From Arthrobacter sp. zg-Y238 (GTDB taxonomy: Bacteria > Actinomycetota > Actinomycetes > Actinomycetales > Micrococcaceae), in assembly GCF_024385525.1 (NCBI RefSeq), contig NZ_JANFLU010000005.1, forward strand, positions 124,001 to 188,000: a stretch of DNA of 64,000 nt, written 5' to 3'. Shown here one piece after another: positions 53,946 to 63,011 of this stretch. Position 1 is the stretch's first letter, and the number at the start of each line of letters is the position of its first letter. Under the pieces are notes generated by a model, which had not been told where the DNA came from, searched no databases, and saw nothing but the letters and a program-made list of their open reading frames with translations. The position numbers and the translations under genes were made by a program.

Positions 53946-55403
53946 ATGACTGACCAATACGGCGGTCCCGAGGGCACCGAACGCCCGTTGCCTCCCCGGC
54001 CACCGGCGCCGCCGTCGTATTCGGGGACCGCTTCGGGGGCAACACAGGGGAACCCGCAGACCGAACCCCTGACCAACACCGTCCCTCCGCAGGGACAGCC
54101 GGGCGAAGGAAACGGACCGGCCGGCTACGGATCGTACGGGTCCGCGGGCTCGGGCACCGCTTTCCACGCACCGGCCGGAACTGCGCCGGCCCGCGAACCC
54201 CGGGCAAAGAAGTTCGGGGCGGGAACGCTCGTGGCGGGCATGCTGCTTGCGGGTCTGTTCGGCGGCGGGGTGGCCGTCGGCGCCAACACTCTCCTGGAAG
54301 ACAGCAACACTGCCGGCCAGGCCAGCCAGCCGCAGACAGTCGTGGTGAACGACAAAGACAACGTCAACTCGGTCACGGCGGCGGCAGTGAAGGCCTCACC
54401 AAGTGTGGTCACCATTGAAGTTGCCGCCTCCGGCAGCACGGGCACCGGTTCCGGGATCATCCTGGACGATGACGGCCACATCCTGACCAACACCCACGTG
54501 GTGACCCTCGGAGGCACTGCCGCCGACCCCGTCGTCGAAGTCCAGACGGCGGACGGACGGGTCCTGACCGCGACCATCGTCGGGACGGACCCCCTGTCCG
54601 ACCTCGCGGTCATCAAGGTGGATGCCCCGAACCTGACACCTGCTGCCCTGGGCGATTCCGGGAACCTGAATGTCGGGGATACCGTGATTGCCATCGGCGC
54701 CCCGCTCGGCCTGTCCGGGACAGTGACTGACGGTATTGTCTCCACCCTCAACCGCACCATCAGCGTCCAGTCCTCGGCCGCGCCGGAGGAGTCGGAGAGC
54801 TCAGACGAACCCGAAGACAACGGTTTCGGTTTCCGGTTCGCTCCGCCGGACGGATCGTCGCAGGACCAGAGCACCGCGGAGAGCTCAATCTTCCTCAACG
54901 TGGTGCAGACCGACGCCGCCATCAACCACGGCAACTCCGGCGGCGCGCTGGTCAACACCGACGGCGAAGTCATCGGCGTGAACGTCGCGATTGCCTCGGC
55001 TGCCTCCGGTGCCGCAGGCGAGGACAGCGGCAACATCGGTGTCGGGTTCGCCGTTCCCATCACCTACGCCGAGCGGGTAGCGGAAGAGATCATCGACAAC
55101 GGGTCCGCGACCCACGGCTACCTGGGCGTCTCGGTGACGCCGGCAACCGCGTCCGATTCGTCGTCGACCTTCACTGTGGGTGCCGAGGTCGCTGAAGTGG
55201 TAGCCGGGTCGCCGGGCGAAAAAGCCGGCCTGCGCAAGGGCGATGTGGTCACGTCCGTCAACGGCATCCCGGTTACGGATGCCCAGTCGCTGACTGCAGC
55301 CATCCGGATGCAGCCCGCCGGCGGCAAGGCCACCATTGACTTCACGCGCGACGGCAAAACGGACAGCGTTGACGTCACCCTCGGGGATTCGGCTAAGCAG
55401 TAA
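53946..55403 (+). CDS. HtrA/DegP-like membrane-anchored serine protease
   Basis: 485 residues from ATG 53946 (AAAGGACAAC upstream). Pro/Gly-rich cytosolic N-terminus, one membrane helix (about 97-116), then a trypsin-like domain with the triad HVV (His in HILTNTHVVTLGG), DLAVIKV (Asp) and GNSGGALV (Ser), and one C-terminal PDZ domain (about 400-485, GSPGEKAGLRKGDVVTSVNGIPVTDAQ). It should act on misfolded or regulatory proteins outside the membrane. It diverges from the TPM gene over 331 bases, consistent with a shared envelope-stress theme. Confidence 0.94.
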   Translation: MTDQYGGPEGTERPLPPRPPAPPSYSGTASGATQGNPQTEPLTNTVPPQGQPGEGNGPAGYGSYGSAGSGTAFHAPAGTAPAREPRAKKFGAGTLVAGMLLAGLFGGGVAVGANTLLEDSNTAGQASQPQTVVVNDKDNVNSVTAAAVKASPSVVTIEVAASGSTGTGSGIILDDDGHILTNTHVVTLGGTAADPVVEVQTADGRVLTATIVGTDPLSDLAVIKVDAPNLTPAALGDSGNLNVGDTVIAIGAPLGLSGTVTDGIVSTLNRTISVQSSAAPEESESSDEPEDNGFGFRFAPPDGSSQDQSTAESSIFLNVVQTDAAINHGNSGGALVNTDGEVIGVNVAIASAASGAAGEDSGNIGVGFAVPITYAERVAEEIIDNGSATHGYLGVSVTPATASDSSSTFTVGAEVAEVVAGSPGEKAGLRKGDVVTSVNGIPVTDAQSLTAAIRMQPAGGKATIDFTRDGKTDSVDVTLGDSAKQ

Positions 55404-55639
55404 CGCCGCCTGCCAAGGCTGCGTAGTTCGAGCAGGCAACGAAGGGCCGCGCCGGGAGCATCCCGACGCGGCCCTTCCGTTTGCGCTGGTCTTCCGTTTG
55501 CACGGGCCTTGCATTTGCACCGACGCGAAAGCCCGGCCAGTGTGTGATTAGCTTTAAACGCGCCGCTTCGAGGGCGGCGCGCGTCGGCGGGAGGATCTCC
55601 AGGCCGCCGGGAAACGATTTTCCTACCGGAAAGGCCGGA

Positions 55640-56479
55640 ATGCAGGAGTCAGCCACTCATCCGCTGAACATTGTTGTCTTGGTAAAGCATGTCCCCGACG
55701 CACAGTTTGACCGGCACCTCACCGGCCCCGGGCATACCTTGAACCGTGCTGAAAGCATCCTCTCCGAGCTGGACGAGTACGCCCTTGAGGCGGCACTGCA
55801 GCTGGCTGAGGCCCGCGGCGGGGAGAGCGCCGGGAACCGGGTGACCGCCCTGGCCATGGGCCCGGCGGCAGCAGTGAACGCGGTGAAGAAGTCCCTGCAG
55901 ATCGGCGCCTACGCGGGCGTGCACCTGGCCGATGACGCCCTGGCCGGTTCCGATGCAGCCGGGACCTCCCTGGCCCTTGCCGCTGCGGTACGCGCTATCG
56001 CTGAATCCCAGGGGCCGGTGGACCTGGTCATCACGGGCATGGCCTCCACGGACGGTGAAACCTCGCTGGTTCCCGCCCAGCTCGCCGAAAGGCTGCAGCT
56101 GGCACAGGTGACCTTTGCTTCCGAACTCGACGTAGTGGACGTCGACGGCGCCCCGGTCGTGAAAGCGCGCCGCGACGGTGATTCCTTCACCGAAACCGTT
56201 GAGGCGCCGCTGCCGGCCCTGGTATCGGTCACCGACCAGGCCAACAGCCCGCGCTATCCGAACTTCAAGGGCATCATGGCTGCGAAAAAGAAACCCGTTA
56301 CGGTGCTGACACTCGCCGAGATCGGAGTGGACCCGGCGCAGGTAGGGCATGACGGCGCCTGGACTGCCGTAGCCGCCTCCGCTCCGCGGCCGCCGCGCTC
56401 GCAGGGAACCATCATCACCGACGACGGCACCGCCGGCGTGCAGCTGGTGGACTACCTCGCCGCGCAGAAACTGATCTAA
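55640..56479 (+). CDS. etfB: Electron transfer flavoprotein beta subunit
   Basis: 279 residues from ATG 55640 (GGAAAGG upstream). LNIVVLVKHVPDAQ at the N-terminus, LDEYALEAALQLAE, ALAMGPAAAVNAVKKSLQIGAYAGVHLADDALAGSD and the AMP-binding region fit EtfB. It relays electrons from acyl-CoA and other dehydrogenases to ETF:quinone oxidoreductase as a heterodimer with EtfA, encoded 63 bases downstream. Confidence 0.95.
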   Translation: MQESATHPLNIVVLVKHVPDAQFDRHLTGPGHTLNRAESILSELDEYALEAALQLAEARGGESAGNRVTALAMGPAAAVNAVKKSLQIGAYAGVHLADDALAGSDAAGTSLALAAAVRAIAESQGPVDLVITGMASTDGETSLVPAQLAERLQLAQVTFASELDVVDVDGAPVVKARRDGDSFTETVEAPLPALVSVTDQANSPRYPNFKGIMAAKKKPVTVLTLAEIGVDPAQVGHDGAWTAVAASAPRPPRSQGTIITDDGTAGVQLVDYLAAQKLI

Positions 56480-56542
56480 GACTTCTCCTGCTTGAAACCG
56501 GCGCTGCGCAGGCGCCGCCGCCTACGTCCTAAGGAGCGCACC

Positions 56543-57490
56543 ATGGCGTCCGTCCTGGTTTTTCTCGATGTCCCAGCCCTGCCGCTGCCGCGGGCTGCCC
56601 GCGAACTGCTGACCCTTGCCGGCACGGTAGGTGAGCCCGCAGTAGCTGCCGCCCACCGCGTGGATCCGGCCATGCTCGACGCGCTTGCCTCGCACGGCGC
56701 CGTGAAGGTCTACGAGCCGGCGGGGGAACTGGACACCGTCCTGGTGGCCGCCAAGGCCGCCTTCCTGGCCGACGCTGCGAAGACCGAACAGCCCGCCGCG
56801 ATCCTGCTGGGCAACTCCTTCGAGGACCGCGAAATTGCCGCCCGCGCCGGAATCAAGCTCGGCTCCGGCGTCATCACTGACGCCGTTGCAGTGGCGCCGG
56901 ACCTCGCCGTCACCAAGTCGGTGCTCGCCGGGTCCTACACCTCGACCTGCCGGGTACGCACCGGCACGCCCATCATCACCGTCAAGGCCAACAGCGTCGA
57001 GCCGGCACCCGCCGATCCGTCCGCCGCTGCTCCGCAGCGGGTCGAGGTTCCCCTCTCGGAAACCGGTCCTGCCGCGCGGGTCACGGGCCGCTCCGGGAAA
57101 CGTGTGAGCGGACGTCCCGAACTGGCCGAGGCACGGGTGATCGTTGCCGGCGGACGCGGCATGGACGGGAACTTCGGCCCCGTGGAGGAACTGGCGGACC
57201 TCCTCGGCGGAGCGGTGGGCGCTTCGCGTGCGGCCACGGACGCGGGCTGGATCGAACATTCCGCCCAGGTGGGGCAGACCGGCAAGACTGTCTCCCCGCA
57301 GCTGTACATTTCCGCCGGCATTTCCGGCGCCATCCAGCAGAAGGCCGGTATGCAGACCGCCAAGGTGATCGTCGCGGTCAACAAGGACGCCGACGCACCG
57401 GTGTTCGAGATCGCGGACTTCGGCATTGTCGGCGATGTGTTCTCCGTGCTGCCCCAGGCGGCAGAAGAGATCCGGAAGCGCAGGGCCTGA
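56543..57490 (+). CDS. etfA: Electron transfer flavoprotein alpha subunit
   Basis: 315 residues from ATG 56543, with a consensus AAGGAG seven bases upstream. The C-terminal FAD domain is typical: RVIVAGGRGMDG, VGASRAATDAGWIEHSAQVGQTGKTVSPQLYISAGISGAIQQKAGMQ and IVAVNKDADAPVFEIADFGIVGD. Partner of EtfB. The PIG-L deacetylase gene begins one base after its stop. Confidence 0.96.
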   Translation: MASVLVFLDVPALPLPRAARELLTLAGTVGEPAVAAAHRVDPAMLDALASHGAVKVYEPAGELDTVLVAAKAAFLADAAKTEQPAAILLGNSFEDREIAARAGIKLGSGVITDAVAVAPDLAVTKSVLAGSYTSTCRVRTGTPIITVKANSVEPAPADPSAAAPQRVEVPLSETGPAARVTGRSGKRVSGRPELAEARVIVAGGRGMDGNFGPVEELADLLGGAVGASRAATDAGWIEHSAQVGQTGKTVSPQLYISAGISGAIQQKAGMQTAKVIVAVNKDADAPVFEIADFGIVGDVFSVLPQAAEEIRKRRA

Positions 57491-57491
57491 G

Positions 57492-58235
57492 ATGTTCCCG
57501 ACGTCGGCTCCCGGCCGGGTCCTGGCTTTCGCAGCCCATCCGGACGACATCGACTTCGGTGCCGCCGGCACCCTGGCCCGCTGGGCCCGCGAGGGCACGG
57601 AAATCACTTACTGCATCATGACGTCCGGTGACGCGGGCGGCTTCGACCCTACGGACCGCTCCGGCGTCAGCGCCCTGCGGAGCGGGGAACAGCGGGAAGC
57701 CGCCCGGCAGGTGGGAGTGCTGGACGTTGTGTTCCTGGGGGAGCGGGACGGCTACCTGGAGGTTAACCACTCGGTGATCGCGCGCGTGGTGGAGCAGATC
57801 CGTCGCGTGCGTCCCGACGTCGTGCTGTCCATGCACCCCGAGCGGAACTGGGACCGCCTCCAGGCGAGCCATCCCGACCATCTGGCCTGCGGCGAAATAG
57901 TCACCCGGGCTGTTTACCCGGCCGCCGAGAATCCCTTTGCCTATCCGGAACTCGCGGAGCAGGGGCTGGAAGCGTACAAGGTGCCGTGGCTGTTGTTTTA
58001 CGGTGCGCCGCGTGAGCGGGAGAACACCGCCGTGGACGTTAGCTCCACGGTAGACGTCAAACTGGCCGCCATCCGGGTCCATGCGAGCCAGCATCCGGAC
58101 ATTGAGGGCATGGACGCCTCGGTCCGCCGGTTCCTGCAGGACAACGCCCGCCGGCACGGCCTGCCGGAGGGCGTCAGCGCGGAAACCTTCCACGCCGTAG
58201 GCGTGAATACCCCGGAGACCATCGCCGGGTTCTAG
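57492..58235 (+). CDS. PIG-L/LmbE-family deacetylase
   Basis: 247 residues from ATG 57492. Zinc motif AHPDD (15-19) and the second ligand region SHPDHLACG fit metal-dependent N-acetyl-glucosamine-type deacetylases such as MshB and Mca of mycothiol metabolism. Neither a cysteine ligase nor another mycothiol gene lies here, so the substrate is open. The tight link to etfA (1-base gap) suggests co-transcription. Confidence 0.86.
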   Translation: MFPTSAPGRVLAFAAHPDDIDFGAAGTLARWAREGTEITYCIMTSGDAGGFDPTDRSGVSALRSGEQREAARQVGVLDVVFLGERDGYLEVNHSVIARVVEQIRRVRPDVVLSMHPERNWDRLQASHPDHLACGEIVTRAVYPAAENPFAYPELAEQGLEAYKVPWLLFYGAPRERENTAVDVSSTVDVKLAAIRVHASQHPDIEGMDASVRRFLQDNARRHGLPEGVSAETFHAVGVNTPETIAGF

Positions 58236-58287
58236 CTGCCGCAGCTACTGCCGGCTATCCTGCCGGCGCGTCCCTGCCGGCGGCCGG

Positions 58288-59088
58288 TTACGGGCGGACA
58301 GCCGTGGCGATCAGGGTGTCGGTATTCAGTGCGAAGTCGTCGCCGAGTTCGGCCAGGAACGCGGTCCGGACCCGGTCCACGGCTGCCGGGTCCTCGGGCA
58401 GCAGCATCCGGTAACCGCCGCCGAGCACCAGCGACCAGGCGAGGGACGGACTGAGCTGCACCTGCCCCGGTGTGGGGGCCACCGTGATATCGGTCAGGCC
58501 GAGCGACTCGAGCCAGGACGTGAGCTGCTCCGGTGTCTGAAGCCGCTGCGCGTTCTCGGCCCCCGACTGGGGAAGGGCCTCCAAATCGGGCCGTTCCTGC
58601 AGGCAGGCTTTCCACAGCAGTTCCCTGAAGGGTTCCCAGGATCCTTCGGCCCACGTGCTGAGGGCGAAACGCCCTCCACTGCGAAGCAACGACACAAGGT
58701 GGGCGGCGCCGGCGTCCATATCCGGAAGGAAGAACAGGGAGTAGGCGCAGACCACCGCGTCGTATGGTGCATCAGCCTGCCATGACGTGAGGTCGGCCTG
58801 TGCAAGGTGGACATTATTGAGTGCGAGGGTGTCTGCCTTGGCCTGCGTCAGGGCCAGCATCTCTGCGCTGAGGTCCACTCCGTCGACGACGCCGCCGGGA
58901 CCGGCGAACTGTGCGGCCGGGATCGTGGTGGCACCGGTGCCGCAGCCTGCGTCCAGGACCCGGTCGCCGAGCGTAATGTCCGCTGCGGCTACGAGTGCAT
59001 TTCCCATGGGGTTCCAGAGCGACGGCGCGAGCCGCTCGAAGTCGGCGGCGCCGTCGTCGAACGCGTTGCCGATGTGGAGTTCAGGCAT
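58288..59088 (-). CDS. Class I SAM-dependent methyltransferase
   Basis: 266 residues with AAGGA upstream of the ATG. Motif I VLDAGCGTGATT (about 44-55), acidic GVDLSAEML, and VVCAYSLFFLPD complete the SAM fold (UbiE/arsenite-methyltransferase-like). The acceptor is unknown. It lies 15 bases after trmL on the same strand. Confidence 0.86.
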   Translation of the reverse strand: MPELHIGNAFDDGAADFERLAPSLWNPMGNALVAAADITLGDRVLDAGCGTGATTIPAAQFAGPGGVVDGVDLSAEMLALTQAKADTLALNNVHLAQADLTSWQADAPYDAVVCAYSLFFLPDMDAGAAHLVSLLRSGGRFALSTWAEGSWEPFRELLWKACLQERPDLEALPQSGAENAQRLQTPEQLTSWLESLGLTDITVAPTPGQVQLSPSLAWSLVLGGGYRMLLPEDPAAVDRVRTAFLAELGDDFALNTDTLIATAVRP

Positions 59089-59103
59089 GGGAAGTGTCCT
59101 TCG

Positions 59104-59571
59104 CTAGAGCTGGGCACCGGCGAAACCGTGCTGGCGCCAGGCTTCGTAAACGGCTATGGAGGCTGAATTTGCAAGGTTCAGGGAGCGCAGGGTGGGCAGC
59201 ATGGGCAGCCGCACCCGGGCGGTGACATGCGGGTCTTTCTTCACCTCGTCCGAAAGCCCGACCGACTCGCGGCCAAACATCAGGACGTCTCCGGCACGAT
59301 ACTCGATATCCGTGTAGGAAGTGTCACCGTCCGAGGTGAAGGCATATACGCGTTCGGGTTTCAGGGCTTCCCAGGCGTCCTGCAGGCTTGCATGGACATG
59401 CAGGACGGCAAGGTCGTGGTAATCCAGGCCGGCGCGACGCAGCTTGGAATCCTCGAGGCTGAAGCCGAGGGGCTCAACCAGGTGGAGTTCGGCCCCCGTG
59501 ATGGCGGCAAGGCGAATTGCATTTCCGGTATTGCCGGGGATTTCAGGGGAATGGAAAAGGATACGGAACAC
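59104..59571 (-). CDS. trmL: tRNA (cytidine/uridine-34 2'-O)-methyltransferase
   Basis: 155 residues, GTG start. SPOUT fold with FHSPEIPGNTGNAIRLAA, LHLVEPLGFSLEDSKLRRAGLDYHDL, MFGRESVGLSDEV and the knot segment LPMLPTLRSLNLANSASIAVYEAWRQ. Methylates the wobble ribose of leucine tRNAs in characterised homologues. Length is standard. A -10 box sits 6 bases before the start, so it appears leaderless although the J-domain gene lies only 41 bases upstream. Confidence 0.95.
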   Translation of the reverse strand: MFRILFHSPEIPGNTGNAIRLAAITGAELHLVEPLGFSLEDSKLRRAGLDYHDLAVLHVHASLQDAWEALKPERVYAFTSDGDTSYTDIEYRAGDVLMFGRESVGLSDEVKKDPHVTARVRLPMLPTLRSLNLANSASIAVYEAWRQHGFAGAQL

Positions 59572-59577
59572 GACTCC

Positions 59578-59583
59578 ATCCTA
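59578..59583 (-). promoter_or_regulatory. -10 box, probable leaderless promoter of trmL
   Basis: TAGGAT on the minus strand, then 6 bases (GGAGTC), then GTG at 59571. The box lies in the gap after the upstream J-domain gene. Confidence 0.45.
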
Positions 59584-59612
59584 TGCCCGGCGCCGGAGCC
59601 CAAACGCATCGC

Positions 59613-60599
59613 TCAACGGGTGGACGCGTCGATCAACGGCGCCAGCACCGGCAGCTGGACTGTGTTCGGTTGCGGGCCTTCGGCAAAGAACCGACGCAGT
59701 TCCCGCAGCAGGCCGCCGGGGTTGGCGACATGCAGGGTCGCAGGCGCTGAGCGGCTCAGCCTCGGCGGGTAATCGACGATGGGCTCGAAGGGGTTGCCGT
59801 TAGGGCTGTGGAGGACGAGCCAGCCCGTGGCGTTGTACTCCGGAAAGCGGGACTGGAGAGTTCGCACCGCATCGGCCAGCCGCAGGGTGGACACTTCCCG
59901 GCCGCGGTGCAGCAGATGCTGTCCGTCCCACCGGTAGTTGCCGGGCGAGGCCATCAGCGAACCCAGGACCGCCATTCGGTAACCGCCCAGCAGCACGTGG
60001 CTGACATCGAGGTTGCCGCCGCGCGGTCCTGTGTCCGGAATGTGGAGACCGTTGACCAGGCGCGCGGCCGGGTAGTCCTCCAGCAATTCGCGTTCCAGCA
60101 GGTGGATGGTCCGGTTCTCGGCCTCGAAGCGTCCCGCGGCGTTGGAACCGATCCGAGCGAAGAAACCAGGACGGCGCGGTGCGCCGTGGACCTGCTGTCC
60201 GGCCAGGGCCAGGGGGATGAGGGGAGGATTCTTCGGGGAGAAGTCCGGAACAAACAACGGCGGCCGGTCCAGGTCTGCTGCAGTCCGTTCCGGGGCGGAC
60301 CGGGTTCCTGCGGCACGGCTGGCCGGGTTTCCGGAGCCGGAGCCGGAGCCGGAGCCGGAGTTGGTGCTGCCTGCGCCTGCGCCCGTGTCCTGGCCGAATC
60401 GGCGATCGTATGCGGCCTTTCGCCGCGGATCGGAAAGCACCCGGTAAGCTTCCGTGACCCGGTGGAAGCTCTCGCTCGTGCCGCCCTGGTCCGGATGGGA
60501 GTTCCGGGCTGCCTTCCGGTAGGCGGCCTTGATTTCAGCCGCCGATGCCGTGCGGGCCAGGCCTAAGACCTCATAGAGCGTCGGGTCTGACGGGCTCAA
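59613..60599 (-). CDS. J-domain protein with a NERD-like C-terminal domain
   Basis: 328 residues, TTG start with AGAGG seven bases upstream. The J domain (about 5-68) has the invariant HPD in [11 protein letters not shown], so it can stimulate an Hsp70. A Gly/Ser linker (SGSGSGSG) encoded by tandem GGAGCC repeats at about 60335-60360 follows. The C-terminal 160 residues ([41 protein letters not shown]) look like a NERD nuclease-related fold whose catalytic D-x-K appears lost. No zinc finger of classical DnaJ. Function unknown. Confidence 0.75.
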   Translation of the reverse strand: MSPSDPTLYEVLGLARTASAAEIKAAYRKAARNSHPDQGGTSESFHRVTEAYRVLSDPRRKAAYDRRFGQDTGAGAGSTNSGSGSGSGSGNPASRAAGTRSAPERTAADLDRPPLFVPDFSPKNPPLIPLALAGQQVHGAPRRPGFFARIGSNAAGRFEAENRTIHLLERELLEDYPAARLVNGLHIPDTGPRGGNLDVSHVLLGGYRMAVLGSLMASPGNYRWDGQHLLHRGREVSTLRLADAVRTLQSRFPEYNATGWLVLHSPNGNPFEPIVDYPPRLSRSAPATLHVANPGGLLRELRRFFAEGPQPNTVQLPVLAPLIDASTR

Positions 60600-60798
60600 A
60601 ATGGTTCCTCTCGGGCAGGCTGGTCGCTGCGTGAGGCAAGTCTACCGGTGGTTCCGGCACTGCGACCCGGCACGGGAGGGCCCCGGGGGAGACATTTTCC
60701 GCGGAAGGGCAGAGGAGGACAGTGTGTGTCCTGCGCGCTGCGTATCGTCGGCGTGCATCGGGGATCCGACCCCGGCATACCCCTCACGGAGGAACGCC

Positions 60799-61952
60799 AT
60801 GAATGACCAGATCTAGCCCTTCAGCATTCCGATCGACCCGGCAGCGGTGGACCGGCTTAAGGACAGGCTCCGGGGAACGCGGTTTGCGCCCGCGCTTCCG
60901 GGGGAAGAATGGGCAACGGGTGTCCCGGCCGGCTACCTCGAACGCGTGGTCACGTACTGGGCGGACGAATACGACTGGGTGTTCCACGCAACAACCTTGA
61001 ATGATCTGCCGCAGTTCACCACTGTCATCGACGGCCAGCAGATCCACTTCCTCCACATCCGCTCGAAGGTTGAGGGTGCCTTGCCGCTCCTGCTCACCCA
61101 CGGCTGGCCCGGTTCCTTCGTCGAGTTCCTCGATCTGATCGGCCCGCTCACCGACCCGGCCGCGTACGGCCGAGGCACTGTAGACGCTTTCGACCTGGTG
61201 ATCCCCTCACTCCCGGGGTTTGGGTTCTCGACCCCGGTGGCCCAGGCAGGTTGGGACACAGCGCGCATCGGCCGCGCCTGGGCAACTCTCATGAGCCGGC
61301 TGGGTTACGACCGCTACGGGGCACACGGGGGAGATATCGGCGCGGCGGTTTCGCCCGACGTCGCGCGCGCCGCTCCGGGTAACGTGGCGGGTGTCCATGT
61401 CAACGGGTCGATGGGCATGCCGCTGCAGACACCCACCAGCGATGACCTCGCCGCATTTACCCCGCTGGAGCTTGATCGGCTAAGCCGCGTGCAGCGTTTT
61501 ATGCAGGAGGAATACGGGTACATCGCGATCCAATCGACGAGGCCGCAGACGATAGCCGCAGGCTTGGTCGATTCCCCGGCCGGCCAGCTCGCCTGGATCC
61601 TGGACAAGTTCCAGAAGTGGACTTTCCGGAGGAAGCCCTCCCGGAGGCGGTCATTGGCCTTGACCGCATCCTCACTAACGTCATGCTGTACTGGGTCACC
61701 GGTTCCGGAGGAACGGCTGCGTTTATCGGCTACGCCCAGCAATCGGCATGGGGAGCCCGCAGGGAGCCGTCGGGTGTGCCTACCGGCGTCCTCATGTTTG
61801 CCCACGACGTCGGCATCCGCCGCTATGCCGAGCAGGAGAATACGATCACGCGCTGGACCGACATCACTGACCGTGGCGGCCACTTTGCTGCCCTGGAGGA
61901 GCCTGCCCTGCTTATGGACGATCTCGCCGACTTCTTCCGTCCGCTTCGGTAA
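60799..61952 (+). pseudogene. Epoxide hydrolase (EHN / alpha-beta hydrolase) pseudogene
   Basis: From ATG 60799 (good GGAGG) the frame reads MNDQI then TAG at 60814-60816, then continues in the same frame with PFSIPIDPAAVDRLKDRL. The oxyanion HGWPGS and nucleophile HGGDIGAAV are recognisable. Near 61620 the homology jumps to another frame (DFPEEALPEAVIGLDRILTNVMLYWVTG), consistent with a one-base deletion, and continues to the catalytic-His region DRGGHFAALEEP and stop at 61952. Combined length (about 384 residues) is normal for the family. Two independent lesions make an inactive gene likely unless they are sequencing errors. A truncated product starting at GTG 60847 is also possible. Confidence 0.82.
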
Positions 61953-62934
61953 GGGCACTCCCGGTTCCTGCCTCCGTGGCGGAGCGGGCAGCCTGGGCGG
62001 CTATGCGACCGAATGCTGCGCGCAGTTCTGCAGGCTTGATGACGTCGATGTCCGCTTGCACCAGAAGGAGCCAGCGGGCGATGGAGTCATAGCTGTCCGC
62101 TCCTGCCCGCACAATAACGGACCCCGCGCTGTCGGCTTCGACGGTTCCCCACGCCGGCGCCATCCACCGGCTCACGGCCTCCAGCGGGGCATGGATCCGT
62201 ACTGTGGCCGTGACCTGCTGCCAGCTGCTGCGGAGCTGCTGAGTCGCCCATGCCTCGACACCGGCCCCGGGGAAGACGCGCCCGCGGACAGGCGCCTCGG
62301 TCACCGTCACAACGGAGATCCGGTCCACCCGGTACGTGCGCCACTCGTCCCGGTCCAGGTCGAACGCAACGAAGTACCAGCGGCGGGCCGTGTGGACCAG
62401 GGCGGATGAATCCGCTTTGCGCATCTTCTCCTTCCCGCTGCGATCCGTGTGCAGAAACTCCACGCGGCGGTGCAGGACGCAGGCCCGGGCTAAGTCCCCG
62501 AGCACACTGACGTCGACCGGAGCCGCCTCCGGTTCCCTCAGGCCGTCAATTTCCAGATCGACTGCGGCCTGGTCGAGGGCCGTCATGATCCACTGCACCC
62601 TTTTTGGCACAGAAGCGAGGACTTTCTGCAACACGCCGGCTGCCAAGTGCTGTTCGGCAGCCTCGTTCCACTGCCGCAGTGCGAGGGTGCAGGCCAACGC
62701 CTCATCCACGCTGAGGAAAATCGGCGGGAGTACCGTGCCGGGCTCCAAGGAGTAGCCGCCGTCGATACCCAGGCGCGTGTCGATCGGGTATCCCAGATCG
62801 CGCAGCCGTGCCACGTCGCGGCGGATGGTGCGGGTTGTGACGCCGAAGTCGAACGCAAGGGTCTCGCCCGCGACGAAACCCTTCCGCTGCAGTTTCCTAA
62901 GGACCTCGAACGATCGCGACGCTGTATGCCACAT
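61912..62934 (-). CDS. YafY-type HTH-WYL transcriptional regulator
   Basis: 340 residues from ATG 62934; the frame is open further upstream but conservation begins at MWHTASRSFEVLRKLQRKGF. The N-terminal winged helix (about 1-60, GVTTRTIRRDVARLRDLGYPI) is followed by the WYL domain (about 150-215, ARRWYFVAFDLDRDEWRTYRVDRI) and a WCX-like C-terminus. WYL proteins sense ligands or nucleic acids. Its 3' end overlaps the epoxide hydrolase pseudogene by 41 bases in the convergent direction. A perfect palindrome lies 20 bases upstream. Confidence 0.88.
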   Translation of the reverse strand: MWHTASRSFEVLRKLQRKGFVAGETLAFDFGVTTRTIRRDVARLRDLGYPIDTRLGIDGGYSLEPGTVLPPIFLSVDEALACTLALRQWNEAAEQHLAAGVLQKVLASVPKRVQWIMTALDQAAVDLEIDGLREPEAAPVDVSVLGDLARACVLHRRVEFLHTDRSGKEKMRKADSSALVHTARRWYFVAFDLDRDEWRTYRVDRISVVTVTEAPVRGRVFPGAGVEAWATQQLRSSWQQVTATVRIHAPLEAVSRWMAPAWGTVEADSAGSVIVRAGADSYDSIARWLLLVQADIDVIKPAELRAAFGRIAAQAARSATEAGTGSALTEADGRSRRDRP

Positions 62935-62953
62935 AACGCAATAGTCGTCCCTA

Positions 62954-62976
62954 TTGAGGACAGCCCCTGTCCTCAA
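62954..62976 (-). promoter_or_regulatory. Perfect 10-3-10 palindrome, candidate operator of the WYL regulator
   Basis: TTGAGGACAG and CTGTCCTCAA separated by CCC, 20 bases upstream of the regulator start. A site for autoregulation is likely. It is also short enough for a hairpin in the leader. Confidence 0.7.
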
Positions 62977-63011
62977 CGGAGCACAGCGACGTGCCGTCAT
63001 CCGTGCTTCCG

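Noticed and set aside
60847-62409. Single 520-codon gene reading through 60847-62409
   Set aside because: Homology to epoxide hydrolase switches frame at about 61620. Beyond that point this frame is unconserved and runs antisense into the WYL regulator.
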